Positions 26,515 to 34,522 of a stretch of DNA of 50,523 nucleotides are shown here, one piece after another. The stretch covers positions 1 to 50,523 of the forward strand of contig NZ_MBEI01000040.1 in assembly GCF_001953985.1 (NCBI RefSeq), written 5' to 3'. A program made the position numbers and the translations under genes. The notes beneath the pieces are model-generated. The model did no database searches. It had not been told where the DNA came from and saw nothing but the letters and a program-made list of their open reading frames with translations. How positions within the stretch are numbered: the first letter of the stretch is position 1; the number at the start of each line of letters is the position of its first letter. This DNA is from Mycobacterium colombiense. GTDB taxonomy: Bacteria; Actinomycetota; Actinomycetes; Mycobacteriales; Mycobacteriaceae.

Positions 26515-27480
26515 ATGATCGCGGGCGAGAAGGCGCCTGACTTCACTCTTTACGATCACACCGGTCGGCCCCAGGCGCTGTCGGCGCTCCTGGCCGACGG
26601 GCCGGTTGTCCTATTCTTCTTCCCACTGGCCTCCTCACCGATCTGTACGGCCCAGGCCTGTCATTTTCGGGACCTGAGCAACGAATTCGTCACCGTGGGC
26701 GCCCAGCGGGTGGGCATCAGCACCGACACCGTCGACAGGCAGGCCCACTTCGCCCAACAGCGCTCGTTCGACTATCCACTGCTCTCCGACGCGGACGGCG
26801 TGGTGTCCGAGCTGTTCGGGGTGCGCCGGGGCAGGCTCGCCAAGCTGAGTAGATCCGTCGTGGCGCGTGAGGCGGCCCGGCGAGGCCGGCACACTCGGCG
26901 CCGCGGCCTGCTGGCCCGGCTGCTGCCGGTCAGACGGACCACGTTCGTCATCGACACCGATCGCACCGTACTCAAGGTGGTTTCCAACGAGCTTCGAGCA
27001 TCCGTGCACGCCGACCAGACCTTGTGGTTCCTGCAGCACCGCAAGGGACTGCATAGTTCGCCGCACGCCGGCGGAAAGGATTCCGACGCACACCAGCGGC
27101 CGGGGGACGAGGGCAGCGAGCGGGAAGCCGCGGGCGAGGCGAGCCTGGTGCGGCCATACACGCTGACGGGAGGCCACACCGACTCTGGTGTCGAACTGCC
27201 ACTCGAAGCTCCGGTCGAAGCGCTCAACACCACATCGAAGCCGCCGCGCTGGCCGAGAAACGATGTGCGGGGCCAGATCCTGGCGTTTTGCGTGCAGAGC
27301 CCTTCGGTCGCAGAGATCGCCGCTCGGCTCTCCTTGCCGCTCGGTGCGACGCGGTTCCTGGTCGGCGAACTGGTGTCACAAGGTTATTTGCGGGTGCACG
27401 CCCCCCTCGGTGACTCGATGACGATCGACCAACGGCGTGAACTGATAGGCAGGACCCTAGGTGGCCTGCGAGCGCTCTGA
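26515..27480 (+). CDS. Peroxiredoxin (BcpB/PrxQ-like) fused to a DUF742-like C-terminal domain
   Basis: A 321-aa two-domain protein. Residues 1-177 are a PrxQ/Bcp peroxiredoxin: APDFTLYDHTGRPQ, peroxidatic Cys44 and a second Cys49 in SPICTAQACHFRD (the C-x4-C spacing of atypical 2-Cys PrxQ), SDADG, and RTTFVIDTDR with the active-site Arg. An Arg-rich insert of about 30 residues (108-138) splits the usual fold. A hydrophilic linker (178-210) leads to residues 211-298, which match DUF742 as I know it: LVRPYTLTGGHTDS, VELPLEA, SVAEIAARLSLPLGATRFLVGELVSQGYLRVH. DUF742 proteins are the CvnC part of roadblock/DUF742/GTPase 'conservon' operons, and this fusion is unusual. ATG 26515 is preferred over an upstream ATG at 26476. 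No partner conservon genes lie nearby. Confidence 0.8.
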   Translation: MIAGEKAPDFTLYDHTGRPQALSALLADGPVVLFFFPLASSPICTAQACHFRDLSNEFVTVGAQRVGISTDTVDRQAHFAQQRSFDYPLLSDADGVVSELFGVRRGRLAKLSRSVVAREAARRGRHTRRRGLLARLLPVRRTTFVIDTDRTVLKVVSNELRASVHADQTLWFLQHRKGLHSSPHAGGKDSDAHQRPGDEGSEREAAGEASLVRPYTLTGGHTDSGVELPLEAPVEALNTTSKPPRWPRNDVRGQILAFCVQSPSVAEIAARLSLPLGATRFLVGELVSQGYLRVHAPLGDSMTIDQRRELIGRTLGGLRAL

Positions 27481-27501
27481 GGGGTCGGGGACCTGCCTCG
27501 G

Positions 27502-27526
27502 CGAAACTTGTTGTACACGTGTTTCG
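27502..27526. repeat. Inverted repeat after the Prx-DUF742 gene
   Basis: CGAAAC (27502-27507) and GTTTCG (27521-27526) are separated by 13 bases. It sits 22 bases after the stop and could be a weak terminator or an operator. The rest of the 148-base gap to the kinase remnant holds nothing I can name. Confidence 0.35.
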
Positions 27527-27628
27527 TAATCTGGACAGGCGTTCGCTAGTCGGATAACAGCTAACCCGCAGTACACACCCAGGTAATGCGTATGTCGCCT
27601 GACAGCGTGCTGAAAGTACGATTTTTTC

Positions 27629-27930
27629 ATGCCGTTGGCTAACGGCAACCTGTTTGCTGGATATGTCATCCTGCGGTTGTTGGGATGTGTCGGGAAGGGC
27701 GAGGTCTACTTCACCCGGCGTCCCCGTTTGGCCTGCGGTGAAGCGCTCAAAATATTGAGCGCCGGCGTCTGCGCGGACGACCCCTACCCTCTGGCGACCC
27801 AGACGGATCCGGCGACCGCGCATGGGCGTCTCACGTGGTGCGCGTCAACGACCGTGCGCTCCACTTCCACCGGCGATATCCCCATCGCGAACTTGCGTTG
27901 GGGACGCGCTGGCGCGCAGGCGATTACGCC
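27629..27930 (+). pseudogene. Degenerate Ser/Thr protein kinase remnant (PknF/PknI-like N-terminus)
   Basis: The first ~65 residues read MPLANGNLFAGYVILRLLG, then CVGKGEVYFTRRPRLACGEA and LKILSAGV, closely following the N-terminus of mycobacterial Ser/Thr kinases ([27 protein letters not shown], as I recall it). The Gly-loop has lost one Gly (LGCVGKGEVY), while the ATP-binding Lys in ALKIL survives. After about codon 65 the match continues in another frame (W-A-S-H-VVRVNDR, near 27823-27849), so there is at least one frameshift. No HRD, DFG or activation loop is present. It is a truncated, frameshifted remnant and not a functional kinase; an internal deletion must have removed most of the gene. 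Confidence 0.62.
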
Positions 27931-27994
27931 TGCGGCATAAGTGATTATCCAAAGTCCGCGCGGGGACGGGCTCTCGCAGAACGGAAATCCTGTC

Positions 27995-28867
27995 ATGTTC
28001 ACCACCACCAGGTGCACCGGCGTCACCAGCCATGCCGGCGTTCTGGTTGCCACCCTTGTTTTGCTGAGCGGCGCCGCAATTCTGCGCGGCGGCGCGGCAA
28101 CGGCTGACTCGAACGAAGACGACCAATTCCTGGCGCTGCTCGCTCAAGAAGGCATCCCCGCCCTCGAAGGCGTGCCGAGCCTCGTCGACGTCGCTCATAA
28201 AGTGTGTCGCGCACTGGATGCCGGCATTCCGGCGGACCGCGTACTGGACGCGATGGTCGAGTATGCGGGAAGCAACGATCCACCCGAGCGCTTCTACGCC
28301 CCGGGCCGTCTCGCGCGTACCGAAGCGCGGTTCATCACCGCGTCGGTGGGTGCCTACTGTCCATACGACCGCAGCAAAATCACCTTCCTGGTCACCGATG
28401 CCGCATCGCGACAGAACGATCCGACGCGCCCGACGGCGGACAACATCCGCAACGCGGTCAACTCACGCTCCGCCGGCGAGCGGCTGGACTTCGATGTGCA
28501 TCGCGCGGTGCTCGCCTCGTCGACCGGAGCGGTTCCCGCCGGAGAGGTAACCCAGCCGAACCCGCCGCAGCTTCCGGCGCCACCACCGCCATTGGCGCAC
28601 CAGGCGCCGCCCCAGCCGATCGCGGCACCGCCTCGGCCGCAACGGGTGCCGCCGCCACCACAACAGTCGCCGCCTCCTCCCAGGGTTGCCCCGCAGCCGG
28701 GGGCCGCACCAGGTAATGACGGCGGTGGAGGCACGGGTGGTGATCTGCCAGCGGCGCCGCCGCCGGCACCACCGGTTGCGCCGCCGCCGGCACCATCCGA
28801 GGCGCCACCGCCACCAGCGCCGCCCGCGCCACCCATGGCACCGGGATTTGTCAGGCTCGCACCCTGA
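27995..28867 (+). CDS. Secreted DUF732-like protein with long Pro-rich tail
   Basis: About 290 aa from the ATG at 27995; an ATG at 27941 would add 18 residues before the signal peptide. The N-terminus is a signal peptide (GVLVATLVLLSGAAILRGGA, then ATADS). The folded core, EDDQFLALLAQEGIPALEG then DVAHKVCRALDAGI, matches the DUF732 pattern of small exported mycobacterial proteins, with a second Cys in VGAYCPYD. From about residue 180 on it is Pro/Ala/Gln-rich with PPPPAP runs, suggesting an extended cell-wall-facing tail. Function unknown; DUF732 proteins are numerous in mycobacteria. It belongs to the islet beside tRNA-Val. Confidence 0.72.
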   Translation: MFTTTRCTGVTSHAGVLVATLVLLSGAAILRGGAATADSNEDDQFLALLAQEGIPALEGVPSLVDVAHKVCRALDAGIPADRVLDAMVEYAGSNDPPERFYAPGRLARTEARFITASVGAYCPYDRSKITFLVTDAASRQNDPTRPTADNIRNAVNSRSAGERLDFDVHRAVLASSTGAVPAGEVTQPNPPQLPAPPPPLAHQAPPQPIAAPPRPQRVPPPPQQSPPPPRVAPQPGAAPGNDGGGGTGGDLPAAPPPAPPVAPPPAPSEAPPPPAPPAPPMAPGFVRLAP

Positions 28868-28969
28868 GAGAGTGACGACGCTCGACGCCCCGCGGGACCA
28901 TTCGTGCGCACGCATGCGACAGCGGGGGGCGTGCGCGGTGCCGATTGCGCTCGGGAGCACTATGAACGC

Positions 28970-30088
28970 GTGAAACCGTTCCGCATCGACGTTCCCGACG
29001 ACGTTCTCGACGATCTGCGATCGCGGCTGGCCCGCACGCGTTGGCCCGAGGCCGAATGCGTGGACGACTGGAGCCAGGGCGTGCCGCTGGCCTACACCCG
29101 CGAACTGGCCGACTACTGGGCCAGCGGCTACGACTGGCGTTCGCGGGAGGCCGCGCTCAACCGCTTCGATCAGTTCACCACCGAAATCGACGGGCTGGAC
29201 ATCCATTTCATCCATCAGCGGTCCCCGCACGCCGACGCCTTCCCGCTGGTGATCACGCACGGCTGGCCGGGCTCAATCGTGGAGTTCCACAAGGTGATTG
29301 AGCCGTTGACCAACCCCGCCTCGGGCCGCGCCGAGGACGCCTTCCACGTCGTGTGCCCGTCGCTGCCGGGCTACGGCTTCTCGGGCAAGCCCAGCCACAC
29401 CGGCTGGGGCGTGGAAAAGATCGCCGACGCGTGGGAAACGCTCATGCTGCGCCTGGGCTACGACCGCTACGGCGCCCAGGGCGGCGACTGGGGTGCCGCG
29501 GTCACAACACAGATCGGCCGCAATGTCGGCCACTGCGTAGGCATCCACCTGAACATGCCGGTCGGCCGGCCCACCAAGGACTCGCTGACCAACCCGACCG
29601 AGGAGGAGCAACGAGCGCTGGCCGGGTTGGCCAACCACCGCAAGTGGGGCACCGGCTATTCCAAGCAACAGTCCACCCGACCCCAAACACTGGGCTACGG
29701 CCTGGCCGATTCTCCCGTCGGACAGCTGGCCTGGATCGTCGAAAAGTTCTGGGATTGGGCCGATTGCGACGGGCACCCCGAGAACGCGGTGAGCCGCGAC
29801 GAGCTGCTCGACAACGTGATGGTCTACTGGGTCACCAACACCGCCGCGTCCTCGGCCCGCCTGTACTGGGAGAGCTTTGCGGTGTGGGGCGGCGGGGACC
29901 GCGTCGAATTGCCCACGGGCGTAGCGGCTTTCCCCGGGGAACTGCTCAAGGCGCCGCGCAGCTGGTGCGAGCCGGTCTACAACATCACCCACTGGACGGA
30001 CATGCCGCGGGGCGGACATTTCGCGGCGTTCGAACAACCGGAGCTGTTCGTCGAGGACCTGCGCGTGTTCTTCGCGACCCTGCGCTGA
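28970..30088 (+). CDS. Epoxide hydrolase, alpha/beta-hydrolase fold
   Basis: A 372-aa protein with the N-terminal lid domain typical of microsomal-type epoxide hydrolases (FRIDVPDDVLDDLRSRLARTR, WxxRE). The core has HGWPGS as the oxyanion hole, the nucleophile elbow GGDWGAAV (Asp), and the C-terminal catalytic His in GGHFAAFEQP. It should open an epoxide to a vicinal diol; xenobiotic or lipid epoxides are likely substrates. GTG 28970 follows GGAG; the alternative upstream ATG at 28904 would overlap the previous gene's terminator region. It is convergent, with a 4-base gap, to the VOC protein. Confidence 0.88.
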   Translation: MKPFRIDVPDDVLDDLRSRLARTRWPEAECVDDWSQGVPLAYTRELADYWASGYDWRSREAALNRFDQFTTEIDGLDIHFIHQRSPHADAFPLVITHGWPGSIVEFHKVIEPLTNPASGRAEDAFHVVCPSLPGYGFSGKPSHTGWGVEKIADAWETLMLRLGYDRYGAQGGDWGAAVTTQIGRNVGHCVGIHLNMPVGRPTKDSLTNPTEEEQRALAGLANHRKWGTGYSKQQSTRPQTLGYGLADSPVGQLAWIVEKFWDWADCDGHPENAVSRDELLDNVMVYWVTNTAASSARLYWESFAVWGGGDRVELPTGVAAFPGELLKAPRSWCEPVYNITHWTDMPRGGHFAAFEQPELFVEDLRVFFATLR

Positions 30089-30092
30089 GCGA

Positions 30093-30488
30093 TCAGCCGG
30101 GCGGGGCGAAGAACTCCAGCGCGATGCCGTCGGGGTCGCGGAAACTCAGCCCCGAGCCGTACGGCGCATCCACGATGCCGCCGTGCTCGATGCCCAGTTC
30201 GCCCAGCCGGGTGACCCACTTCTCCAGCTCGGCGCGGCTCGCGCAGCCGAAGCCGACGTGGTCGAGGCCAACGCGGTGTTCGCTGAACTGTTCCTCGGGC
30301 GCCGCTCGGTCGTGCTGATGAATGCCGAATACGGTGCCGCCGTCGAGCATCCACACCTGGTGGTGGAAGCCGGCATCGGTGTGCTCATCGAGGATCGGGT
30401 CGGCGCCGAGCAGGTTGCGATACCACGGGCCGCTGACTTCGAGGTCGCGCACCGTGACCGCGACGTGGTTGAGCGCTGGAAAGGTCAT
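30093..30488 (-). CDS. VOC (glyoxalase/dioxygenase) family protein
   Basis: A 131-aa single-unit vicinal-oxygen-chelate protein with the paired beta-alpha-beta modules. The metal-site candidates are His in LNHVAVTVRDLEVS, HQVWMLDGG, LDHVGFGC and the C-terminal Glu in DPDGIALEFF. Members isomerise, dioxygenate or bind small molecules. It is the third gene of the MpaB-like/SDR/VOC operon, suggesting that it processes a product of the SDR or oxygenase (inference). ATG 30488, 11 bases after the SDR stop. Confidence 0.82.
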   Translation of the reverse strand: MTFPALNHVAVTVRDLEVSGPWYRNLLGADPILDEHTDAGFHHQVWMLDGGTVFGIHQHDRAAPEEQFSEHRVGLDHVGFGCASRAELEKWVTRLGELGIEHGGIVDAPYGSGLSFRDPDGIALEFFAPPG

Positions 30489-30499
30489 GCCTTGCCACG

Positions 30500-31279
30500 C
30501 TAGTCCGCTTTGCGCGGTTTGCCGACCATCGGGCCGCTGGCCGAGTACCCACCGTCCACGGCCAGCGCGGCGCCGGTGACGAAGGATGCCTCGTCGCTGG
30601 CGAGAAACAATGCGGCGGCGGCCAATTCGGCGGGTTCGCCCCACCGGGCCATCGGCGTCGGCAGGTAACCACCGGGCGGCACGTCGTCGTCGGGTTTGGC
30701 CCCGGCCAGGCCGGTGTAGGTCATGCCGGGGCAAATCGCGTTGATGCGCACGTTCGTCTTGGCGTAATCCAGCGCGGCGGATTTCGTCATCTGCACCACC
30801 GCCGCCTTGGCTGCGGCATAGCAGGACAAGCCTTTCCAGCCGACCAGCCCGGACGCCGACGCGGTGTTGACGATGGCGCCGCCGCCCGCCTCGAGCATCG
30901 CGGGGATCGCGTATTTCATGCCGAGGAACACGCCTTTGAGATTGATGGCCAGGATCTTGTCGAACATTTCTTCGTCGGTATCGGCCAGGGCCGCGTGCGG
31001 CCCACCGAATCCCGCATTGTTCAGCAGCACATCCACCCGGCCGAAGCGGTCCACGGCGGTGGCGACCATGCGCTCGACATCGGCGGCGTCGGTGACGTCG
31101 ACGTGCACCGGCAGCGCGACATCGCCGAGCCGGGCGGCGATCTCGCGCTCCTGCCCGCTGACGTCGGCGCAGACGACGCGCGCACCCTCGTCGGCGAACC
31201 GGCGGGCCGCGGCCCACCCGATACCGGATCCCGCGCCGGTGATGATGGCGACCTTTCCCGCGAGACGATCCTGCGCCAT
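30500..31279 (-). CDS. Short-chain dehydrogenase/reductase
   Basis: A 259-aa classical SDR. It has the cofactor motif TGAGSGIG at residue ~15, NNAGFGG, Ser in VNTASASG, and the catalytic Tyr/Lys in SCYAAAKAAVVQ. The downstream GMTYTGLAG loop and the PAELAAAALFLASDEASFVTGA end are also normal. Cofactor is probably NAD, from the Asp after beta-2 (VVCADVSG). The substrate is unknown. The ATG at 31279 directly abuts the stop of the upstream MpaB-like gene, so it is certainly in the same operon. Confidence 0.86.
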   Translation of the reverse strand: MAQDRLAGKVAIITGAGSGIGWAAARRFADEGARVVCADVSGQEREIAARLGDVALPVHVDVTDAADVERMVATAVDRFGRVDVLLNNAGFGGPHAALADTDEEMFDKILAINLKGVFLGMKYAIPAMLEAGGGAIVNTASASGLVGWKGLSCYAAAKAAVVQMTKSAALDYAKTNVRINAICPGMTYTGLAGAKPDDDVPPGGYLPTPMARWGEPAELAAAALFLASDEASFVTGAALAVDGGYSASGPMVGKPRKAD

Positions 31280-32152
31280 CTAGACGATCCGCCGGCCCTG
31301 GCGCGCGCGGGATCGCATGTCCCACAGGTAGAGCCGGTATCCGAAGATCCAGGCCCGGTGCGGGATCAGGCGGTCGGCCAGCCGCAGTGCCGTCAGCAGC
31401 CAGTCGAAGCGGCGCTGTTGGCCCGGCGACCAGTCCAGCCGCATCAACTCCCGGAACTCGGGAGGCAGGAATCCCGTCGTCGCGAACAGGTTGAACGGTC
31501 CCGCCAGCACCCGCAACGGCCACGGCAGAAACGCCAACGACGCCACGCCGTGCAGGTGCTCGCGCACCGGAGGATCGATGCGCAGCTCGTCCAGCGTGCG
31601 TTTCCAGTACTCGTCGAACGCGGCCCGATCCGGCGGCCACATCGGCTCGGGCACTTGCAGTGTCGTGCCCAGCTTGCCGGCGTCTCGGTAGACCGCATCG
31701 GCCGTCGCTTCATCCAGCGGGCCGTGCAGGAACTCGTGCTGATCGACGAAGTACCGATACAGGCACGCCGCCACCCACAGCTGCAACTTGGGGTCAAAAG
31801 CGTTGTAGGACACCGGGCTCGACGACGTCGACCGGACCTGCCGGTGGGCGACGTCGACGGCCGCGCAGATCAACGCCCGGTCGTACTCGGTCCCGATGGT
31901 CGCGGCCGCCAGATAGGTGCCGGTGGTGCGGGCGCGCTTGAACGGATGCTTGTAGACATTGCCGCTGTCCACCGGGCTCTCCAGCACGCCATAGCCCACG
32001 CCGGGCAACGACAACTGCATGATGACGTTCGCGGCGGGAATCAACGCCGCCGCCGGGTTCAGCAGGTCGGCGACCCGGGTCGCGGGCCGCTTCACCGCGG
32101 ACCTTGCCTGCTGGGCCTCATGCCTTCGAGTAGACCATCGCCGGATCGGCAC
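31280..32152 (-). CDS. MpaB/DUF2236-like oxygenase family protein
   Basis: About 290 aa. The sequence has the DUF2236/MpaB (latex-clearing-protein-like heme oxygenase) pattern: [58 protein letters not shown] and the C-terminal [20 protein letters not shown] end. The family includes rubber oxygenase and meroterpenoid oxidases that use heme; the conserved His of the VxAHRQVRxxS block and the YDRxL region suit that role. The substrate is unknown. GTG 32152 is supported by GGAG at a 10-base spacing; a GTG nearer the conserved core is possible. It is the first gene of the operon with the SDR and VOC protein. It may correspond to M. tuberculosis Rv2237 by position. Confidence 0.68.
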   Translation of the reverse strand: MPIRRWSTRRHEAQQARSAVKRPATRVADLLNPAAALIPAANVIMQLSLPGVGYGVLESPVDSGNVYKHPFKRARTTGTYLAAATIGTEYDRALICAAVDVAHRQVRSTSSSPVSYNAFDPKLQLWVAACLYRYFVDQHEFLHGPLDEATADAVYRDAGKLGTTLQVPEPMWPPDRAAFDEYWKRTLDELRIDPPVREHLHGVASLAFLPWPLRVLAGPFNLFATTGFLPPEFRELMRLDWSPGQQRRFDWLLTALRLADRLIPHRAWIFGYRLYLWDMRSRARQGRRIV

Positions 32153-32250
32153 GATCAATGATCTCCGCGTTATATCCGCCCGAGAATGGGCACGCCTGGC
32201 CGGATGAGCGCCTAGTCGGCCGGGGCGCAAGCGTGTGAGACGCTGCCGAG

Positions 32251-33207
32251 GTGGTTGCGAGGCGAACCCGGATCGCGGGCGTGGCGATCGGTTATCTGGC
32301 CGACCGCGCGCTGGGCGACCCGCGCCGCGGCCATCCGGTCGCGCTGTTCGGCGGGGCCGCGGCGGCGCTGGAGAACGCGACGTACCGCGACAGCCGAGTC
32401 GCCGGGGCTTTCCACGTCGGCGCGCTGATCGGGGCGCTGGGCCTGCTGGGCCTGGCGGTGCAACGGGCCGCGGCGCGGGGCGGCCGGGCGTGGTCGATCG
32501 CCGCGACCGCCGTGGCCACCTGGGTCGCGCTGGGCGGAACCTCGCTGGCGCGCACCGGCCTGCACATGTCGGAGCTGTTGGAACGCGGCGACGTCGACGC
32601 CGCGCGCGGGCTGCTGCCGTCGCTGTGCGGGCGCGACCCGGCGTCGCTGGACGAAGCCGGCCTGGCCCGCGCGGCACTGGAATCGATCGCGGAGAACACC
32701 TCCGACGCCCAGGTGGCGCCGCTACTGTGTGCGGCGGCCGGCGGCGTGCCCGCGGTGCTGGTGTATCGCGGCGTCAACACCCTGGACTCGATGGTGGGTT
32801 ACCGCTCGCCGCGCTACCTCCGATTCGGTTGGGCCGCAGCGAAATTGGATGACGTCGCCAACTATGTCGCCGCGCGGGTGACCGCGTCGCTGGCGGTGCT
32901 GCTGGCGCCGCTGGTCGGCGGATCACCGTCGGGCGCGGCGCGGGCCTGGCGCCGCGATGCGGCCCGCCATCCCAGCCCCAACGCCGGCGTCGTCGAGGCG
33001 GCCTTCGCCGGGGCGCTGGGCGTGCGCCTGGGCGGCCCCACGCAGTATCGCCACGAGCTGCAGATCCGGCCCACCCTCGGCGACGGCCGGGTCCCGGCGG
33101 TGACCGACCTGCGGCGCGCGGTGGCCCTGTCGTCGCTGGTGCAAGCGGGCACCGCAGTGTCGGTGGGGCTGGTGGTGTACCTGTCGGATTACCGCCGCCG
33201 GCCGTAG
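32251..33207 (+). CDS. cobD: Adenosylcobinamide-phosphate synthase (CobD/CbiB)
   Basis: A 318-aa CobD/CbiB integral membrane protein (Rv2236c). The family signature begins [19 protein letters not shown] and the conserved [14 protein letters not shown] and [15 protein letters not shown] are present. It attaches aminopropanol phosphate to adenosylcobyric acid in B12 synthesis, at the membrane. GTG 32251 lies close behind GAGG. Its last 19 bases overlap the 3' end of the convergent SURF1 gene. Confidence 0.93.
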   Translation: MVARRTRIAGVAIGYLADRALGDPRRGHPVALFGGAAAALENATYRDSRVAGAFHVGALIGALGLLGLAVQRAAARGGRAWSIAATAVATWVALGGTSLARTGLHMSELLERGDVDAARGLLPSLCGRDPASLDEAGLARAALESIAENTSDAQVAPLLCAAAGGVPAVLVYRGVNTLDSMVGYRSPRYLRFGWAAAKLDDVANYVAARVTASLAVLLAPLVGGSPSGAARAWRRDAARHPSPNAGVVEAAFAGALGVRLGGPTQYRHELQIRPTLGDGRVPAVTDLRRAVALSSLVQAGTAVSVGLVVYLSDYRRRP

Positions 33208-34031
33208 CGGTCGGCGAGTTTGGCCTCCACGGACTGCGGGATTTCGGGCGCTTCGGGAGTGGGCGGCGCCTCGGGCGACGGCCGGTGTTGCTTCTCCTGG
33301 CGGCGGGCGCGGATCTCCGAGTAGGCGAAGTAGCCCAACCCGATGGGGGCGAGGATGCCGAACGCGATCCACTGGATGCCGTAGGACAGGAACGGACCGG
33401 CGTCCAGCTGCGGCACGCCGACCACGCCGAGCCCGCCGGGCTGACCGTCGATCAGTTGCAGGTACGACCCGGCCAGCGGGACCTTTGTCAACACCGCCAC
33501 CTGTTCGGTGTCGATCGAATACACCTGCTGCACACCGTCTCCCACGAACGGATCCTTGTTCACGGCGGCGGCCTCGGAGTTGCGCAGCCGCGCCGTGATG
33601 GTCACCGTCTGCGTCGGGGGGCGGGGGATGGGCGGGACATGGGACCCCTCCAGGGGCCGCACGTAGCCGCGGTCGACCAGTACGGTCGGTCCGTCATCGA
33701 CGACGAACGGCGCCAGCACCTCGAACGCCGGCTTCGAATTGATCACCCGCAACCGGGCCAGCACCTGCACTCCGGGCAGGTAGTGTCCGGTGGCGGTGAC
33801 CTGGCGCCACTGCGCGTCGGGAGCTGCCGAATTCTGCTGCGGCAGCAGCGTTTTCAGCGGGACGGGCGCGGTGTTCAGCGAGGATTCGATCTGGTGGTTC
33901 TCCTGCGAGGTCCTGCTGTGCTTGCCGAGCTGCCAGGGCGCGAGCACCGTGAAGCACAGGTAGGCGAAGGCGGCGACCACCAGGGCCAGCACGATCCAGC
34001 CCGGGCGCAGCGGAAAGGGCAGGCGGCGCAT
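33189..34031 (-). CDS. SURF1-family cytochrome oxidase assembly protein (Rv2235-like)
   Basis: A 280-aa SURF1 homologue with two membrane segments (WIVLALVVAAFAYLCFTVLAPW at the start and a second, ending FGILAPIGLGYFAYSEI, near residue 230). The periplasmic core carries the family blocks PFVVDDGPTVLVDRGYV and ATGHYLPGVQVL. A Pro/Glu-rich cytosolic tail follows. SURF1 helps build cytochrome c oxidase by delivering heme a. ATG 34031 shares its A with the ptpA stop (TGATG). Its 3' end overlaps cobD by 19 bases. Confidence 0.9.
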   Translation of the reverse strand: MRRLPFPLRPGWIVLALVVAAFAYLCFTVLAPWQLGKHSRTSQENHQIESSLNTAPVPLKTLLPQQNSAAPDAQWRQVTATGHYLPGVQVLARLRVINSKPAFEVLAPFVVDDGPTVLVDRGYVRPLEGSHVPPIPRPPTQTVTITARLRNSEAAAVNKDPFVGDGVQQVYSIDTEQVAVLTKVPLAGSYLQLIDGQPGGLGVVGVPQLDAGPFLSYGIQWIAFGILAPIGLGYFAYSEIRARRQEKQHRPSPEAPPTPEAPEIPQSVEAKLADRYGRRR

Positions 34032-34522
34032 CACGTGGATCCGTTCTGGGCGAGCCGCTCGTCGACCCAGTCGTGCAGGCCCGGCAGCGCGGCCTCGATG
34101 ACCGTGTACACGCGCTCGAAGTCTCCGGTGTCGCCGTAGTACGGGTCGTCGACGTCGGGGGTGTGGGCGCCGGTGCGCGGATCGAAGGACCGCAGCATCC
34201 GGACGCGGTCTTCGTCGGCGCCCAGGTGCCGCAGCATGCGGGCGTGGTTGCGGTCCAGGGCCACCACCAGGTCGGCGCCCAGGTGCTCGGCGTCGACCTG
34301 GGTGGCGCGGTGCTCGCATGAGTAGCCGTGGGCGCGCAGCACGCCGGCGGCGCGCTCGTCGGCACACTCACCGACATGCCAATTGCCGGTGCCGGCGCTG
34401 CTCACCCGCACCGCGTCGGCCAGGCCGCGCCGGCGCAGCTGGTCGGCGAACATCTTCTCGGCCATCACCGAACGGCAGATGTTGCCGGTGCAGACGAACG
34501 TGACGTGCAGCGGATCAGACAC
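34031..34522 (-). CDS. ptpA: Low-molecular-weight protein-tyrosine phosphatase PtpA
   Basis: A 163-aa LMW-PTP, the exact size of M. tuberculosis PtpA (Rv2234). The P-loop VCTGNICRS has Cys11 as nucleophile and Arg17, and the general acid Asp126 is in DVDDPYYGD, with the Tyr128/Tyr129 pair present. In M. tuberculosis it is secreted and blocks phagosome acidification by acting on host VPS33B (established). GTG 34522 overlaps the 3' end of ptkA by 8 bases, and PtkA is its cognate kinase, so the pair is encoded as a unit. Confidence 0.96.
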   Translation of the reverse strand: MSDPLHVTFVCTGNICRSVMAEKMFADQLRRRGLADAVRVSSAGTGNWHVGECADERAAGVLRAHGYSCEHRATQVDAEHLGADLVVALDRNHARMLRHLGADEDRVRMLRSFDPRTGAHTPDVDDPYYGDTGDFERVYTVIEAALPGLHDWVDERLAQNGST

